From Micromonospora sp045209745 (GTDB lineage Bacteria; Actinomycetota; Actinomycetes; Mycobacteriales; Micromonosporaceae), in NCBI RefSeq assembly GCF_045209745.1, contig NZ_CP109273.1, positions 6,262,001-6,326,000 on the forward strand: a stretch of 64,000 nt of DNA, in the 5' to 3' direction. Shown in pieces: positions 8,329-16,328 of this stretch. The stretch's first letter is position 1; each line of letters starts with the position of its first letter. Made by a program: the position numbers and the translations under genes. The notes beneath the pieces were generated by a model, which searched no databases, was not told the origin of the DNA, and saw nothing but the letters and a program-made list of their open reading frames with translations.

Positions 8329-8360
8329 GATTCGTTTGCGACATCAGCTCTACAGCGTCC
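8329..8360 (+). repeat. Diverged direct repeat, copy 2
   Basis: Partner of 6732-6763, with the conserved core TCAGCTCYACAGCRTCC. It lies in the leader of the zinc-hook ATPase gene, so both copies precede genes of this block and may be promoter or operator sequences. Confidence 0.55.
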
Positions 8361-8444
8361 GACGGCCACCACCGCCTCCCGACTCCGCTGCTCGCCCCAG
8401 CCGGGGCGACAGCAGCCTCCCCCCCCTTCCACCGCTCACCCCGG

Positions 8445-8469
8445 GCGGGCCGACGAGTCGTCGGCCCGC
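8445..8469. repeat. Perfect palindrome/hairpin just upstream of the ATPase gene
   Basis: Arms GCGGGCCGACGA (8445-8456) and TCGTCGGCCCGC (8458-8469) around a single central base. It could be the terminator of the RNase H-like gene, an RNA hairpin in the ATPase leader, or an operator; it ends 25 nt before the ATPase ATG. Confidence 0.6.
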
Positions 8470-8494
8470 GGACACCACACGCCTGGAGACGACC

Positions 8495-10948
8495 ATGACC
8501 CAGCCCCCGCAGCCCACCGCGCCCCTGATCGAGCTGATCTTCGACCGGCTGGCCGACGCTGACGGCTTACCGGCCGAGACCGCCGAGCTTGTCCTCGCCG
8601 CACTCACCGGCGAAGACGACCTGACCGCCGCGCTGGCTGGCACTCCCACCCGGCTCGGCCCCCGCGCCCCGACCGGCGACGGTCCGGCGGAACGGATCTG
8701 GTTGAAGTCGGTGACCGTCGCCGGGTTCCGCGGCGTCGGCCCGGAACGGACCATCCAGATCGGTCCCGGTCCGGGTTTCACCCTGGTCGTCGGCCGCAAC
8801 GGCTCCGGCAAGTCCAGCTTCGCTGAGGCGGCCGAGCTCGCCCTCACCGGTGACAGCGCCCGGTGGGCCGACAAGACCAGCGTGTGGCGGACCGGGTGGC
8901 GCAACCTGCACAACCCGGACCCGTGCTGGGTCGGTGTGGAGCTGCGGGTCGACGGGGTGGCCACGCCGACCCGAGTGAACCGTGCCTGGCCGGTAGGGGC
9001 CGAGCTGGCCGACGCCGAGGTGACCGTCAGCAGCGCTGAAGGTCAGCACGCTGGCCTCTCCGAGCTGGGTCTGGCCCGCCCGCTGGAGCTGTACCGGCCG
9101 TTCCTCACCGCCGCCGAGCTGGGCAAGCTCGCCGCCGGCACGCAGAGTCAGCTCTTCGACGCGCTCTTCGCGATCCTCGGGCTGGACGCGCTCACCGACG
9201 CCGACCAGCGTCTGCTGCGCGCCGCCCGGCCGCACGGCACGACCATCAAGGAGGTACGCGCACAGCGCTCCGCCCTGGTCGGCACGCTCGAAGGGATCGC
9301 CGACGACCGGGCCCGGCGGACCGCCGCACTGCTGCGCGGCCGGGGCGCGGTCGACCTCGCCACGGTGACGGCGATCCTCGACGAGCCCGACGAGGCGACC
9401 ACCGACCAGGCGGTGCTCCTCTGCCGGGAGCTTGCCGCCCTCGCCCCGCCGCCGGTCGACGAGGTGACCCGGCTGGCCGGTCAGCTGCGGGACGCGACGG
9501 TCGAGGCGCAGCGGTACGACGGCGGCCGGTCCCGGGCAGCGCTGCGCAGCGCCGAACTGCTCCGCCTCGCCCTCGAACACCACGACGATCAGGGCGACGG
9601 GTCGTGCCCGGTCTGCGCCACCGGCACCCTCAACGGTGGGTGGCGTGCCGCCGCCGCACAGTCGCTCACCGACCTTCGGCAGCGCAGCGTCGCCGCCCAG
9701 ACGGCGACGAACCGCCTGACGGCCCTCTTGCGGCAGACGCACCACCTGATCGACGACCTCCCGGTGCCCGAGAGCCCCAGGTCGGAGCCGACGGTCGGGG
9801 CACTGCGCGACGCCATGGCCGCGCTGCGACGCGTACCCGGGAAGCCGGCCGAGCTGGCCGACCACCTGGCCGCGCTCTACCCGGCGGTGGTGGAGGCGGC
9901 GGACGCGGCCCGCGCGTACGCGGAGGGGTTTCTGCGGCAGCGCGACACCGGCTGGCGGGCGGCGGCGGCCGACGTGCGCGAGTGGGTGGCCGCTGCTGGC
10001 GGGATGCCGGCACGGGAGACGGCCCTGACCCGGTTGAAGGCCGCGCGCGCGTGGCTGAGCGACACCGCGGGAAAGATCCGCAACGAGCGGGTCGCACCGT
10101 TCGCCGGGCACTCCCAGCGGATCTGGGCCCAGCTGCGGCAGGAGAGCAACGTCGAGCTGGGGGCGATGACGCTCGAAGGCGCGAACACCCGGCGGCGGGT
10201 GGTCTTTCCCGTCAGTGTGGACGGCGCCGACAACGGCACCGCGCTGGGGGTGATGAGCCAGGGCGAGATGCAGGCGCTCGGGCTGGCCACCTTCCTGCCG
10301 CGCAGTTGCGCCCCGGAGAGCCCGTTCCGGTTCATCGTGGTCGACGACCCGGTGCAGAGCATGGACCCGTCGAAGGTGGACGGTCTCGCCCGCGTGCTCG
10401 CTGAGCTGGCCGAGCAGCGGCAGGTGGTGGTCTTCACCCACGACACCCGGCTGCCGGACGCGGTCCGCCGGCTCGGTCTCGGCGACGCCCGCATCATCGA
10501 GGTGACCCGCGCCGAGCGGTCGGTGGTGACGCTGCGGCCCGGCTCCGACCCGGTGACCCGCTACCTGGACGACGCGTCCGCGTTGGCGCGCAACGAGGAG
10601 ATCCCCGCCGAGGTACGCGGGCCGGTGGTCGCGGAGCTGTGCCGAGCGGCGGTCGAGGCGGCCTGCCAGCGGGTGGTCTGGCGGGTGCGGGTCGCCCGGG
10701 GCGTCCCGCATGACGACATCGAGGCGGCTATCGAGGCGGCGTCCCGACGGCTCGCCACCATCGTCGCGTTGGCGCTGTTCGACGAGGCCGATCGGGGTGG
10801 TGACGTGCGCAACGAGCTCCTCCGCCGGCACGGACGACGGGCCGTGAACGCGTACCAGGCGTGCCGGGAAGGCGTGCACGGGGCGTACCTGGCGGACCTG
10901 CCCGGGTTGGTCGCGGACGCCCGCTTCCTGGCGCGGGCGCTGTCGTGA
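8495..10948 (+). CDS. SMC/RecF-like ATPase with CxxC zinc hook
   Basis: An 817-residue ABC-type ATPase of the RecF/SMC/Rad50 class. The ATPase head begins near residue 70 (LKSVTVAGFRGVG) with Walker A GRNGSGKS at 100-107. CPVC at 371-374 sits between helical arms and should form a zinc hook for dimerisation. The signature SQGEMQALGLATFLP is near 587-601, Walker B FIVVDDPVQSMD near 610-622, and the H-loop VVVFTHD follows. About 170 residues after the ATPase form an all-helical domain. The ATG is preceded by GGAGAC. The last 4 nt overlap the next gene. Such ATPases paired with a small effector are common in phage defence; the role here is inference, with DNA repair as the alternative. Confidence 0.85.
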   Translation: MTQPPQPTAPLIELIFDRLADADGLPAETAELVLAALTGEDDLTAALAGTPTRLGPRAPTGDGPAERIWLKSVTVAGFRGVGPERTIQIGPGPGFTLVVGRNGSGKSSFAEAAELALTGDSARWADKTSVWRTGWRNLHNPDPCWVGVELRVDGVATPTRVNRAWPVGAELADAEVTVSSAEGQHAGLSELGLARPLELYRPFLTAAELGKLAAGTQSQLFDALFAILGLDALTDADQRLLRAARPHGTTIKEVRAQRSALVGTLEGIADDRARRTAALLRGRGAVDLATVTAILDEPDEATTDQAVLLCRELAALAPPPVDEVTRLAGQLRDATVEAQRYDGGRSRAALRSAELLRLALEHHDDQGDGSCPVCATGTLNGGWRAAAAQSLTDLRQRSVAAQTATNRLTALLRQTHHLIDDLPVPESPRSEPTVGALRDAMAALRRVPGKPAELADHLAALYPAVVEAADAARAYAEGFLRQRDTGWRAAAADVREWVAAAGGMPARETALTRLKAARAWLSDTAGKIRNERVAPFAGHSQRIWAQLRQESNVELGAMTLEGANTRRRVVFPVSVDGADNGTALGVMSQGEMQALGLATFLPRSCAPESPFRFIVVDDPVQSMDPSKVDGLARVLAELAEQRQVVVFTHDTRLPDAVRRLGLGDARIIEVTRAERSVVTLRPGSDPVTRYLDDASALARNEEIPAEVRGPVVAELCRAAVEAACQRVVWRVRVARGVPHDDIEAAIEAASRRLATIVALALFDEADRGGDVRNELLRRHGRRAVNAYQACREGVHGAYLADLPGLVADARFLARALS

Positions 10949-11349
10949 CCGCGCCGACGCCACAGCGCTGCCTGGCGGCGGCCGACCAACTGCTGCGCGG
11001 GGCCGGTCTGCTCGGCGCCACGGCGGTGACCGCGGGCTGGTGGCCGCGGGCCTGCGCCTGCCTGATCCGGCTCGCCCTCGAAGGCGGCATCGACGCCTAC
11101 TGGCGGCGGGTGAAGCCGCCCGTGGCGGCGTGCCGGCAGGGCCGCGCGAAGCAGTTGATGCTGCGTGGCCGGCTCGGTCCGGGCACCGAAACCGCCCGCC
11201 GGGTGGCGTTCGCCTGGGCGACGCTCTCCGCCGCCACCCACCACCACTGCTATGAGCTGGCCCCCACGGCGGCGGAGCTGCGTCGCCTGCACAGCGAGGT
11301 GAGCACCCTGCTCACGCAACTCCAGGCGACCGCCAGCACCACGAGCTGA
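10945..11349 (+). CDS. Small helical partner of the zinc-hook ATPase (HEPN-like?)
   Basis: A 134-residue predicted all-helical protein. The GTG start overlaps the ATPase stop (GTGA), which indicates obligate co-translation. The best landmark is WATLSAATHHHCYELAPTAA near residues 91-110, a His cluster followed by YELxPT, in a helix bundle that resembles HEPN or transcriptional accessory bundles. The canonical HEPN Rx4-6H catalytic motif is not clearly present. It also has several Cys in the first half (WWPRACACLIRLAL). Likely a subunit, effector or regulator of the ATPase; the biochemical function is unknown. Confidence 0.6.
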   Translation: MTAPTPQRCLAAADQLLRGAGLLGATAVTAGWWPRACACLIRLALEGGIDAYWRRVKPPVAACRQGRAKQLMLRGRLGPGTETARRVAFAWATLSAATHHHCYELAPTAAELRRLHSEVSTLLTQLQATASTTS

Positions 11350-11389
11350 ACCCCCGACAGATGCCTTATCGACCAAGAGGGATACCGCT

Positions 11390-11785
11390 GTGTCATACCA
11401 GCCTGGATACGACCCGACCCGCCCGCAGCCACCGATCTCGGCCGTTCCCGCCAGCCCTCATCCGGTCCACTACCACCCGCTGCTGTCCCAGGTCGTCGTG
11501 CAGGCCCCGCCCTCGTCCGGCACCGCCACCGCGTCGATGGTCCTCGGCGTCCTCGGCGTCCTCGGTGGCTGGTGCCTGTTCGGGCTGCCCTGCATCCTCG
11601 CGGTCATCCTCGGCCACGTTGGCCTCTACGAGACTCGAAACGGCATGAAGTCCGGGCGGGGCATGGCCGTGACGGGTCTGATCCTTGGCTACGTCTTCGT
11701 CGGTCCGATGATCGCGCTCACGGTCCTGGTCTTCTTCGGCGGTGTGATCGGCGCGGCAACTCCGACGCCGACGTCAGCCCCGTGA
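11390..11785 (+). CDS. DUF4190 membrane protein
   Basis: A 131-residue protein. The Pro/Tyr/Gln-rich cytoplasmic N-terminus (residues 1-45) is followed by two transmembrane segments (about 48-75 and 95-122) separated by a short loop, GHVGLYETRNGMKSGRGMAV, with the GxxGLxxxR and GRGMAVTGL signature of DUF4190. The family is common in actinobacteria and its role is not known. GTG is used as start, preceded by AGAGGGATA. Its stop overlaps the GTG of the following EcsC-like remnant. Confidence 0.85.
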   Translation: MSYQPGYDPTRPQPPISAVPASPHPVHYHPLLSQVVVQAPPSSGTATASMVLGVLGVLGGWCLFGLPCILAVILGHVGLYETRNGMKSGRGMAVTGLILGYVFVGPMIALTVLVFFGGVIGAATPTPTSAP

Positions 11786-12030
11786 GTACACGGCGGCCGC
11801 CCGTCACTGTGGCGACCCGACCCGCTCGCACCACGTGCTCGATCTGTTCAGCCACTCGCGTCTGGACACGCGCGAAGTTCGGGACCAAGCAGGGAATCAT
11901 CGTTCTCGGTCGAGTGGCACCGTTCGGTATCGGCGCTGTGATTGGTGGTGGCGCCAACGCTGCCCTCGCCACTCTGGCTGTGCGGGCCGGTCGTCGCGCA
12001 TTTGGCCCACCCCCGCCGTCGTGGTCATAG
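11782..12030 (+). pseudogene. EcsC-family C-terminal remnant
   Basis: An 82-residue reading frame whose second half, GRVAPFGIGAVIGGGANAAL then AVRAGRRAFGPPP, looks like the last membrane-associated segment of EcsC-family proteins, normally about 250 residues long. The first 35 residues (TRPARTTCSICSATR) do not resemble the family. The GTG overlaps the DUF4190 stop, so it could still be translated as a short membrane peptide. Its start region was probably created by a deletion or insertion that removed the body of an ecsC gene. Confidence 0.45.
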
Positions 12031-12705
12031 CTGACGCGAGGCCACCTCCTCGCGCGCTCGCCAGGAGAGGGCAACGAGCCAACCCGAGATGATCACCGCT
12101 CCGACAGCGAAGCGGAAGCTCGCGCTCTCGTCGCTCCACGGCAGCGCGGTGAGCACGAACGCCACGACGCCGCTGGCGGCACTGTAAACCGCCCAGCCCC
12201 GTCGCCCCTGCCCGGCGAACCGCCGGGCGAGCAGCAGACCGGCCGCGATCAGCGACAGGAACGCCGCCGCGCCGCAGACCGTGTGCAGGATGCTGCCCGT
12301 GCTGGCCTGCTCGGGAAGCCCCGCCGGGGCTCCCGGTGGCCAGCCGAGCGCGGGATCGGGGACAAACACCCCGCCGCCGACCATCGCGACCCCGTACAGG
12401 CCGACCAGCAGCGTCCCCACCGTGGCGGCCCGGCCTGGTCGAAGCGCACGCCGCAGGCCCATCGCGAACGCGACGGCCAGCAGGCCGGTGCCCACGAACG
12501 CGATGAACTGCAGCCAACCGAGGTCACCGAGGGTGAGCGAGCTCAGCGCGTGCCGGCGCAGGTCGAACCCGGGTCGGGTGAAGGCTTGCCCGAATGAGAG
12601 GGCCGGGAAGAGGATGCCGGCGACCGTGCCGCAACCGAGGAGGTACCGGGTTCGGCGGCGCCGGGCGGAGACCGCCCTGTCGGGGGCAGTGGTCAAGGAC
12701 GTCAT
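12025..12705 (-). CDS. DUF998 integral membrane protein
   Basis: A 226-residue protein with about six transmembrane helices, the family's usual topology: GTVAGILFPALSFG; LQFIAFVGTGLLAVAFAMGL; GTLLVGLYGVAMVGGGVFVP; TVCGAAAFLSLIAAGLLLA; and two more. The FDLRRHALSSLTLGDLGW loop after the first helix is a DUF998 hallmark. No enzymatic function is established. The ATG at 12705 is preferred over GTG/TTG codons further upstream because AGAGGTG lies about 7 nt before it. Its 3' end overlaps the convergent EcsC remnant by 6 nt. Confidence 0.85.
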   Translation of the reverse strand: MTSLTTAPDRAVSARRRRTRYLLGCGTVAGILFPALSFGQAFTRPGFDLRRHALSSLTLGDLGWLQFIAFVGTGLLAVAFAMGLRRALRPGRAATVGTLLVGLYGVAMVGGGVFVPDPALGWPPGAPAGLPEQASTGSILHTVCGAAAFLSLIAAGLLLARRFAGQGRRGWAVYSAASGVVAFVLTALPWSDESASFRFAVGAVIISGWLVALSWRAREEVASRQL

Positions 12706-12964
12706 GAGCGCACCTCTCGTCTCGGCGTCACGTGCTGCCGTCACGACGAACGAGGCCCCGCCGGATCGACACCTCCGGCGAAAGAAGTATCGGGCACCAG
12801 GTCCGCGGCGAGACGGGCTTCCCGGCGGCGCGTCTTATGTGGATGAATGCGCCTTCGAAGGAATCGACGGGACGGCGGGCCCGGACCTAGCATGGGCACG
12901 AATGGATCTTCGGGATCCACCCCCGGCCGACCCCGGCAACCAGTCCGACCGAAGGGAAACGCGC

Positions 12965-14845
12965 GTGCGTCGAACCCCCTTGGCACTACTTGGCGTCGCT
13001 GTGTCCGGCGCACTACTGCTGAGCGCAGCTCCGGCGGCAACGGCCGCCCCGCCTGCGGCGACCCCACCGACCGGCATCGTGGTCAGCGACGGCATGACCC
13101 AGCCGGTGTTCTCGCTCGCCGACGCGATCGAGGAGCGGGTGTTCGTCCAGACGCCCCTGGACACCGATCACGACGGCCGGCTCGACCGGGTGGCGATCGA
13201 CATTTCCCGGCCCCGGGAGACCGCCACGCAGGGCTTCAAGGTGCCGGTCATCTTCGAGCACAGCCCGTACCGCAAGGGCACCTGGGGCGACGTGCCGTAC
13301 CCGAGCGTGCTGGTCGACGACCTGCCGCAGAACGGCTCGACGAACCGTTCCGGGCTGCGGGCGCCCGACGTGGAGGCGCAGCGGGCGAAGGCGAAGGCCA
13401 ACCTGCCCGGCTCGCTGGACGACTACTACGTGCCACGCGGGTACGCAGTGGTCCTTGGTCAGAGCGTCGGCACCGGCGACTCGGACGGCTGCCCGACCAG
13501 CGGCGACCAGGCCGAGACGCTCGGCACCAAGGCGGTCATCGACTGGCTGAACGGCCGGGCGAAGGGGTACGACGCGAACGGCGCCCCGGTCACCGCCGGC
13601 TGGACCACCGGCGCGGTCGGCATGACCGGCGTCTCCTACAACGGGACGCTGCCCAACCAGGTGGCCACCACCGGCGTCAAGGGACTCAAGACCATCGTGC
13701 CGGTCTCCGCGATCAGCAGCTGGTACGACTACTACCGGGCCAACGGTCTGGTCGTCGCACCCGGGACGTTCCAGGGCGAGGACACCGACATCCTGGCTCA
13801 GTACACCGCTGGGCAGGCGCGGGCCGAGGGGCCCTGCGCCGACGAGCTCACGACGATCACCGAGAAGCAGGACCGGGTCACCGGCGACTACTCGGACTTC
13901 TGGCGGGATCGCGACTACCTCGACGCCCGCAACGTCAAGGCGAGCGTCTTCGTCGTGCACGGCCTCAACGACTGGAACGTGAAGACCGATCACTTCGCCG
14001 GCTGGTGGGACCAGCTCGCCAAGCGCGACGTACCGCGCAAGATCTGGCTGCACCAGGGTGCGCATGGCGGCCCGGGCAGCAGCGCCTCGGTGACCCTGCC
14101 CAGCGGGCAGACCTGGACGTACAAGCAGACCGAGAACCGCTGGTTCGACTTCTGGCTGTGGAACGTGCGCAACGGCATCATGGACGAGCCGACGGCGGTG
14201 CTGCAGCGCGAGGACCGCGCCTACACCACGTACGCCAACTGGCCCGACCCGGCCGCGCATGAGGTCGGGCTGCGGTTCGCCGCCACCGACGCCACCGCCC
14301 CGGGCGCGCTCACCACGGGCAAGCCCCCGAAGGGCAAGGTCGAGCAGAGCTTCGTCGACGAGGGCCGGACCATCCACCCGGACACCCTGGTCGCCAACCC
14401 GGACACGGCGAGCCCGAACCGACTTGCCTACCGCTCCCCCGCGCTGACCCAGAGCGTCCGCATCTCCGGACGTCCAGAGATGCGGCTGCGGATGGCGATC
14501 GACAACAAACCGGACGCGAACCTCACCGCGTACCTCGTCGACTACGGCCCGGCCGGGTCGACTGCCGCGCCGACGGTGGTGACCCGGGGTTGGATGGACC
14601 CGCAGAACCGCAAGAGCGCCGCGCGCACCGAGCCGGTCAAACAGGGCAAGCTGTACGACTACCGGTGGACCCTGGAGCCGAAGGACTACATCTTCCCGGC
14701 GGGCCACCGCATCGGTGTGGTCGTCTTCTCCAGCGATCAGGAGTACACCCTGCTGCCGCTGGGTGGCACCGAACTGCGGGTCGCACCGAACGACAGTGAG
14801 CTGCGGCTGCCGGTGGTCGGGGGTCGGTCCGTGCTCGGGTTCTGA
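12965..14845 (+). CDS. Secreted X-Pro dipeptidyl-peptidase (S15/CocE-NonD family)
   Basis: A 626-residue exported serine hydrolase. A signal peptide at 1-28 (RRTPLALLGVAVSGALLLSA, cleavage near ATAAP) leads to an alpha/beta-hydrolase with nucleophile motif GMTGVSYNGT, catalytic Asp in VVHGLNDWNVKTDHF, His in WLHQGAHGG, and a C-terminal jelly-roll (VRISGRPEMRLRMAID to the end) typical of the PepX C-terminal domain. It should release Xaa-Pro dipeptides or hydrolyse related esters outside the cell. The GTG at 12965 follows GAAGGGAAA and directly starts the signal peptide. It is monocistronic: divergent from DUF998 and closed by a strong hairpin. Confidence 0.9.
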   Translation: MRRTPLALLGVAVSGALLLSAAPAATAAPPAATPPTGIVVSDGMTQPVFSLADAIEERVFVQTPLDTDHDGRLDRVAIDISRPRETATQGFKVPVIFEHSPYRKGTWGDVPYPSVLVDDLPQNGSTNRSGLRAPDVEAQRAKAKANLPGSLDDYYVPRGYAVVLGQSVGTGDSDGCPTSGDQAETLGTKAVIDWLNGRAKGYDANGAPVTAGWTTGAVGMTGVSYNGTLPNQVATTGVKGLKTIVPVSAISSWYDYYRANGLVVAPGTFQGEDTDILAQYTAGQARAEGPCADELTTITEKQDRVTGDYSDFWRDRDYLDARNVKASVFVVHGLNDWNVKTDHFAGWWDQLAKRDVPRKIWLHQGAHGGPGSSASVTLPSGQTWTYKQTENRWFDFWLWNVRNGIMDEPTAVLQREDRAYTTYANWPDPAAHEVGLRFAATDATAPGALTTGKPPKGKVEQSFVDEGRTIHPDTLVANPDTASPNRLAYRSPALTQSVRISGRPEMRLRMAIDNKPDANLTAYLVDYGPAGSTAAPTVVTRGWMDPQNRKSAARTEPVKQGKLYDYRWTLEPKDYIFPAGHRIGVVVFSSDQEYTLLPLGGTELRVAPNDSELRLPVVGGRSVLGF

Positions 14846-14858
14846 CACAAGTCCTGAA

Positions 14859-14896
14859 CAGGTGGGGCAGTCCGACGCGTCGGGCTGCCCCACCTG
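14859..14896 (+). terminator. Nested palindromic terminator
   Basis: CAGGTGGGGCAG (14859-14870) pairs with CTGCCCCACCTG (14885-14896), and the intervening bases contain the self-complementary CCGACGCGTCGG. The whole 38 bases therefore form one near-perfect hairpin, 14 nt after the peptidase stop. Confidence 0.8.
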
Positions 14897-15062
14897 CGCG
14901 TTCCGACCGCACTGACCCGTCCGGGCTGCTGGACGCGGCCCTTCCGTCCCGCGTTTGGCGGCCGGAGGCGCGGGAAGACCTCGCCGATCGGGCCCAGGCG
15001 ACCCGCCACGTCCGTCGTCCGGCAGCGCTGGCGATGCCGGCGAGACCCGAGGAGGAGCGAGG

Positions 15063-15494
15063 ATGAGCCCACGCAGGATAACCGTCCCGGCACGCAGATC
15101 GCCCGGGCCCACCAAGGCCACCGGGGCGACGAAGATGCCGCCGAGCCGGAAGGTGGCGGCCAAGAAGGTCGCCGCTGCCACGAAGCGGGCCACCGGCGCG
15201 AGCGCAGCCAAGACGCCCGGCGAGAAGCCCACGCCGACCACGCCCCGCGTCGCCCGGAAGAAGGACGTTTCCGCCACCACGGCCTCGCCCAGCCGCAGGC
15301 CGACGGCGAAGGCGGCCGCCGCCAAGAACGCACCACCAAAGAAGGCACCCACGGCGAGGGCCCCGGCGAAGAAGGCACCGGCGAAGAAGGCCGCGCCGAC
15401 CCGGGCCCGCACCACGTCCGCCACCACGGCGCCGGCCAAGAAGGCGACCACCATGGAGTCGTTCGGCAACCGGCGTACGGCGCGGAAGACCTGA
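15063..15494 (+). CDS. Lys/Ala/Pro-rich histone H1-like basic protein
   Basis: A 143-residue low-complexity protein with repeated KKA, AKKAP and TKRATG units, strongly basic throughout and with no folded domain visible. The composition is like the C-terminal tail of actinobacterial HupB or histone H1-like proteins, which bind and compact DNA. Here there is no HU domain in front. GAGGAGGAGCGAGG ends immediately before the ATG. A DNA- or RNA-binding role in the nucleoid is likely but inferred from composition alone. Unusual codon periodicity could also reflect a fast-evolving or dispensable gene. Confidence 0.65.
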   Translation: MSPRRITVPARRSPGPTKATGATKMPPSRKVAAKKVAAATKRATGASAAKTPGEKPTPTTPRVARKKDVSATTASPSRRPTAKAAAAKNAPPKKAPTARAPAKKAPAKKAAPTRARTTSATTAPAKKATTMESFGNRRTARKT

Positions 15495-15611
15495 ACTTCG
15501 ACGCCTACCCGATGTGTCGCACCAGCTCGCTGACCGTCGGGGAGGCGTCGCCGCAGGCGTGCACCACCCTCACCCCGCCGTCACACACGCGCACCCCCTC
15601 ACGGGCGCGGC

Positions 15612-15684
15612 CGCGTCACGCCCAGCAGCCCGCGTCACGCCCGCCGGCCCCGTCACGCCCACCGGCCCCCGTTACGCCCGCGAC
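15612..15684 (+). repeat. 19-20 bp tandem repeat, about 3.5 units
   Basis: Units begin with GCGTCACGCCC or CGTCACGCCC followed by RSCRGCCC, at about 15612, 15631, 15651 and a partial unit at 15671 (GTTACGCCCG). Units differ by one to four bases. Confidence 0.6.
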
Positions 15685-15776
15685 GTCACGTCACCGGTCA
15701 CCCAGACCTCGCGGGCAAGCGAGCCCGGCTGGGAGACCGACAGTCCGGGTGTCGACGGCGGCGGGATACCCGCACG

Positions 15777-15830
15777 GTTGAGCGTGATGCCTCAGAGTCA
15801 TATTGATGCCTCAGAGTCATCACGCTCAAC
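15777..15830. repeat. Palindromic intergenic element, copy 1
   Basis: Outer arms GTTGAGCGTGATG (15777-15789) and CATCACGCTCAAC (15818-15830) are perfect. Inside lie two direct copies of GATGCCTCAGAGTCAT (15786-15801 and 15805-15820). It is homologous to 59013-59060, so it is a dispersed element and not a gene-specific terminator. Confidence 0.75.
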
Positions 15831-15879
15831 GCCAACCCCGCCCGCCCGCCGGCCGGCGCGCGGCTAGGGCCTCCTAGAT

Positions 15880-15944
15880 CTGCGCACTTTCCCTGAAGGT
15901 GTGGCCTCGGCGCGTCGGCAGGCAGCAGTTTCCCTGGAAAGTGC
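15880..15944. repeat. Long-spaced inverted repeat GCGCACTTTCC / GGAAAGTGCGC
   Basis: Perfect 11-bp arms at 15880-15890 and 15934-15944 with a 43-nt GC-rich interior. TTTCCCTG occurs next to both arms. Possible remnant of a small mobile palindromic element. Confidence 0.5.
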
Positions 15945-16098
15945 GCGGCTGGATGCCGGTCGACGTGGGCGGGTGGGTGGGCGTGGTGTCCGGTTCGGGA
16001 TGCGGAGCGGGCGGAACCGGGGTTGTCTGCCCGCGACGGGCCGGGGGCTTCGTCCCGTTTGGGATGGGCCGTCCCGTGGTCGGGGCCACCCTCAGGGT

Positions 16099-16328
16099 GG
16101 AATCGTGGGCCGGCCCGGGTCGTTATACCTGGCATGCCGCCGTAGCCCCCGGGCTTTGGTGTGCGGCGCCCCAGCCGGGAACACCCGCCGGGCCGCCACG
16201 GTTACATCCCCCTGAGACACCCGACGCCGGCCCCCGAGCCGCCGGGCAGATCCCCTTGAACTTCTTCGCACGGTCGCATCCCCGTCGAGTGCCGTGCGGA
16301 CACCCCCGATGCAGAGGAGCACGCCATC
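16099..16328 (+). promoter_or_regulatory. Promoter and long structured leader of the C39-like peptidase gene
   Basis: GGAAT at 16099-16103 and GTT at 16122-16124 resemble an ECF sigma (SigE-type) promoter; TATACC at 16125-16130 could instead be a SigA -10. About 200 nt of GC-rich leader follow with pairing potential (CCCGGGCT with AGCCGGG). Leaders of this length before secreted cell-wall or peptidase genes in actinobacteria are often c-di-AMP (ydaO) riboswitches. I cannot confirm the conserved core by eye, so the family is a hypothesis. Confidence 0.35.

Larger units (their letters stand above)
15495..16098. other. Gene-free repeat-rich intergenic stretch
   Basis: No convincing coding sequence. 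It holds three separate repeat structures listed individually: a 19-20 bp tandem repeat, a palindromic element and a long-spaced inverted repeat. Confidence 0.6.
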
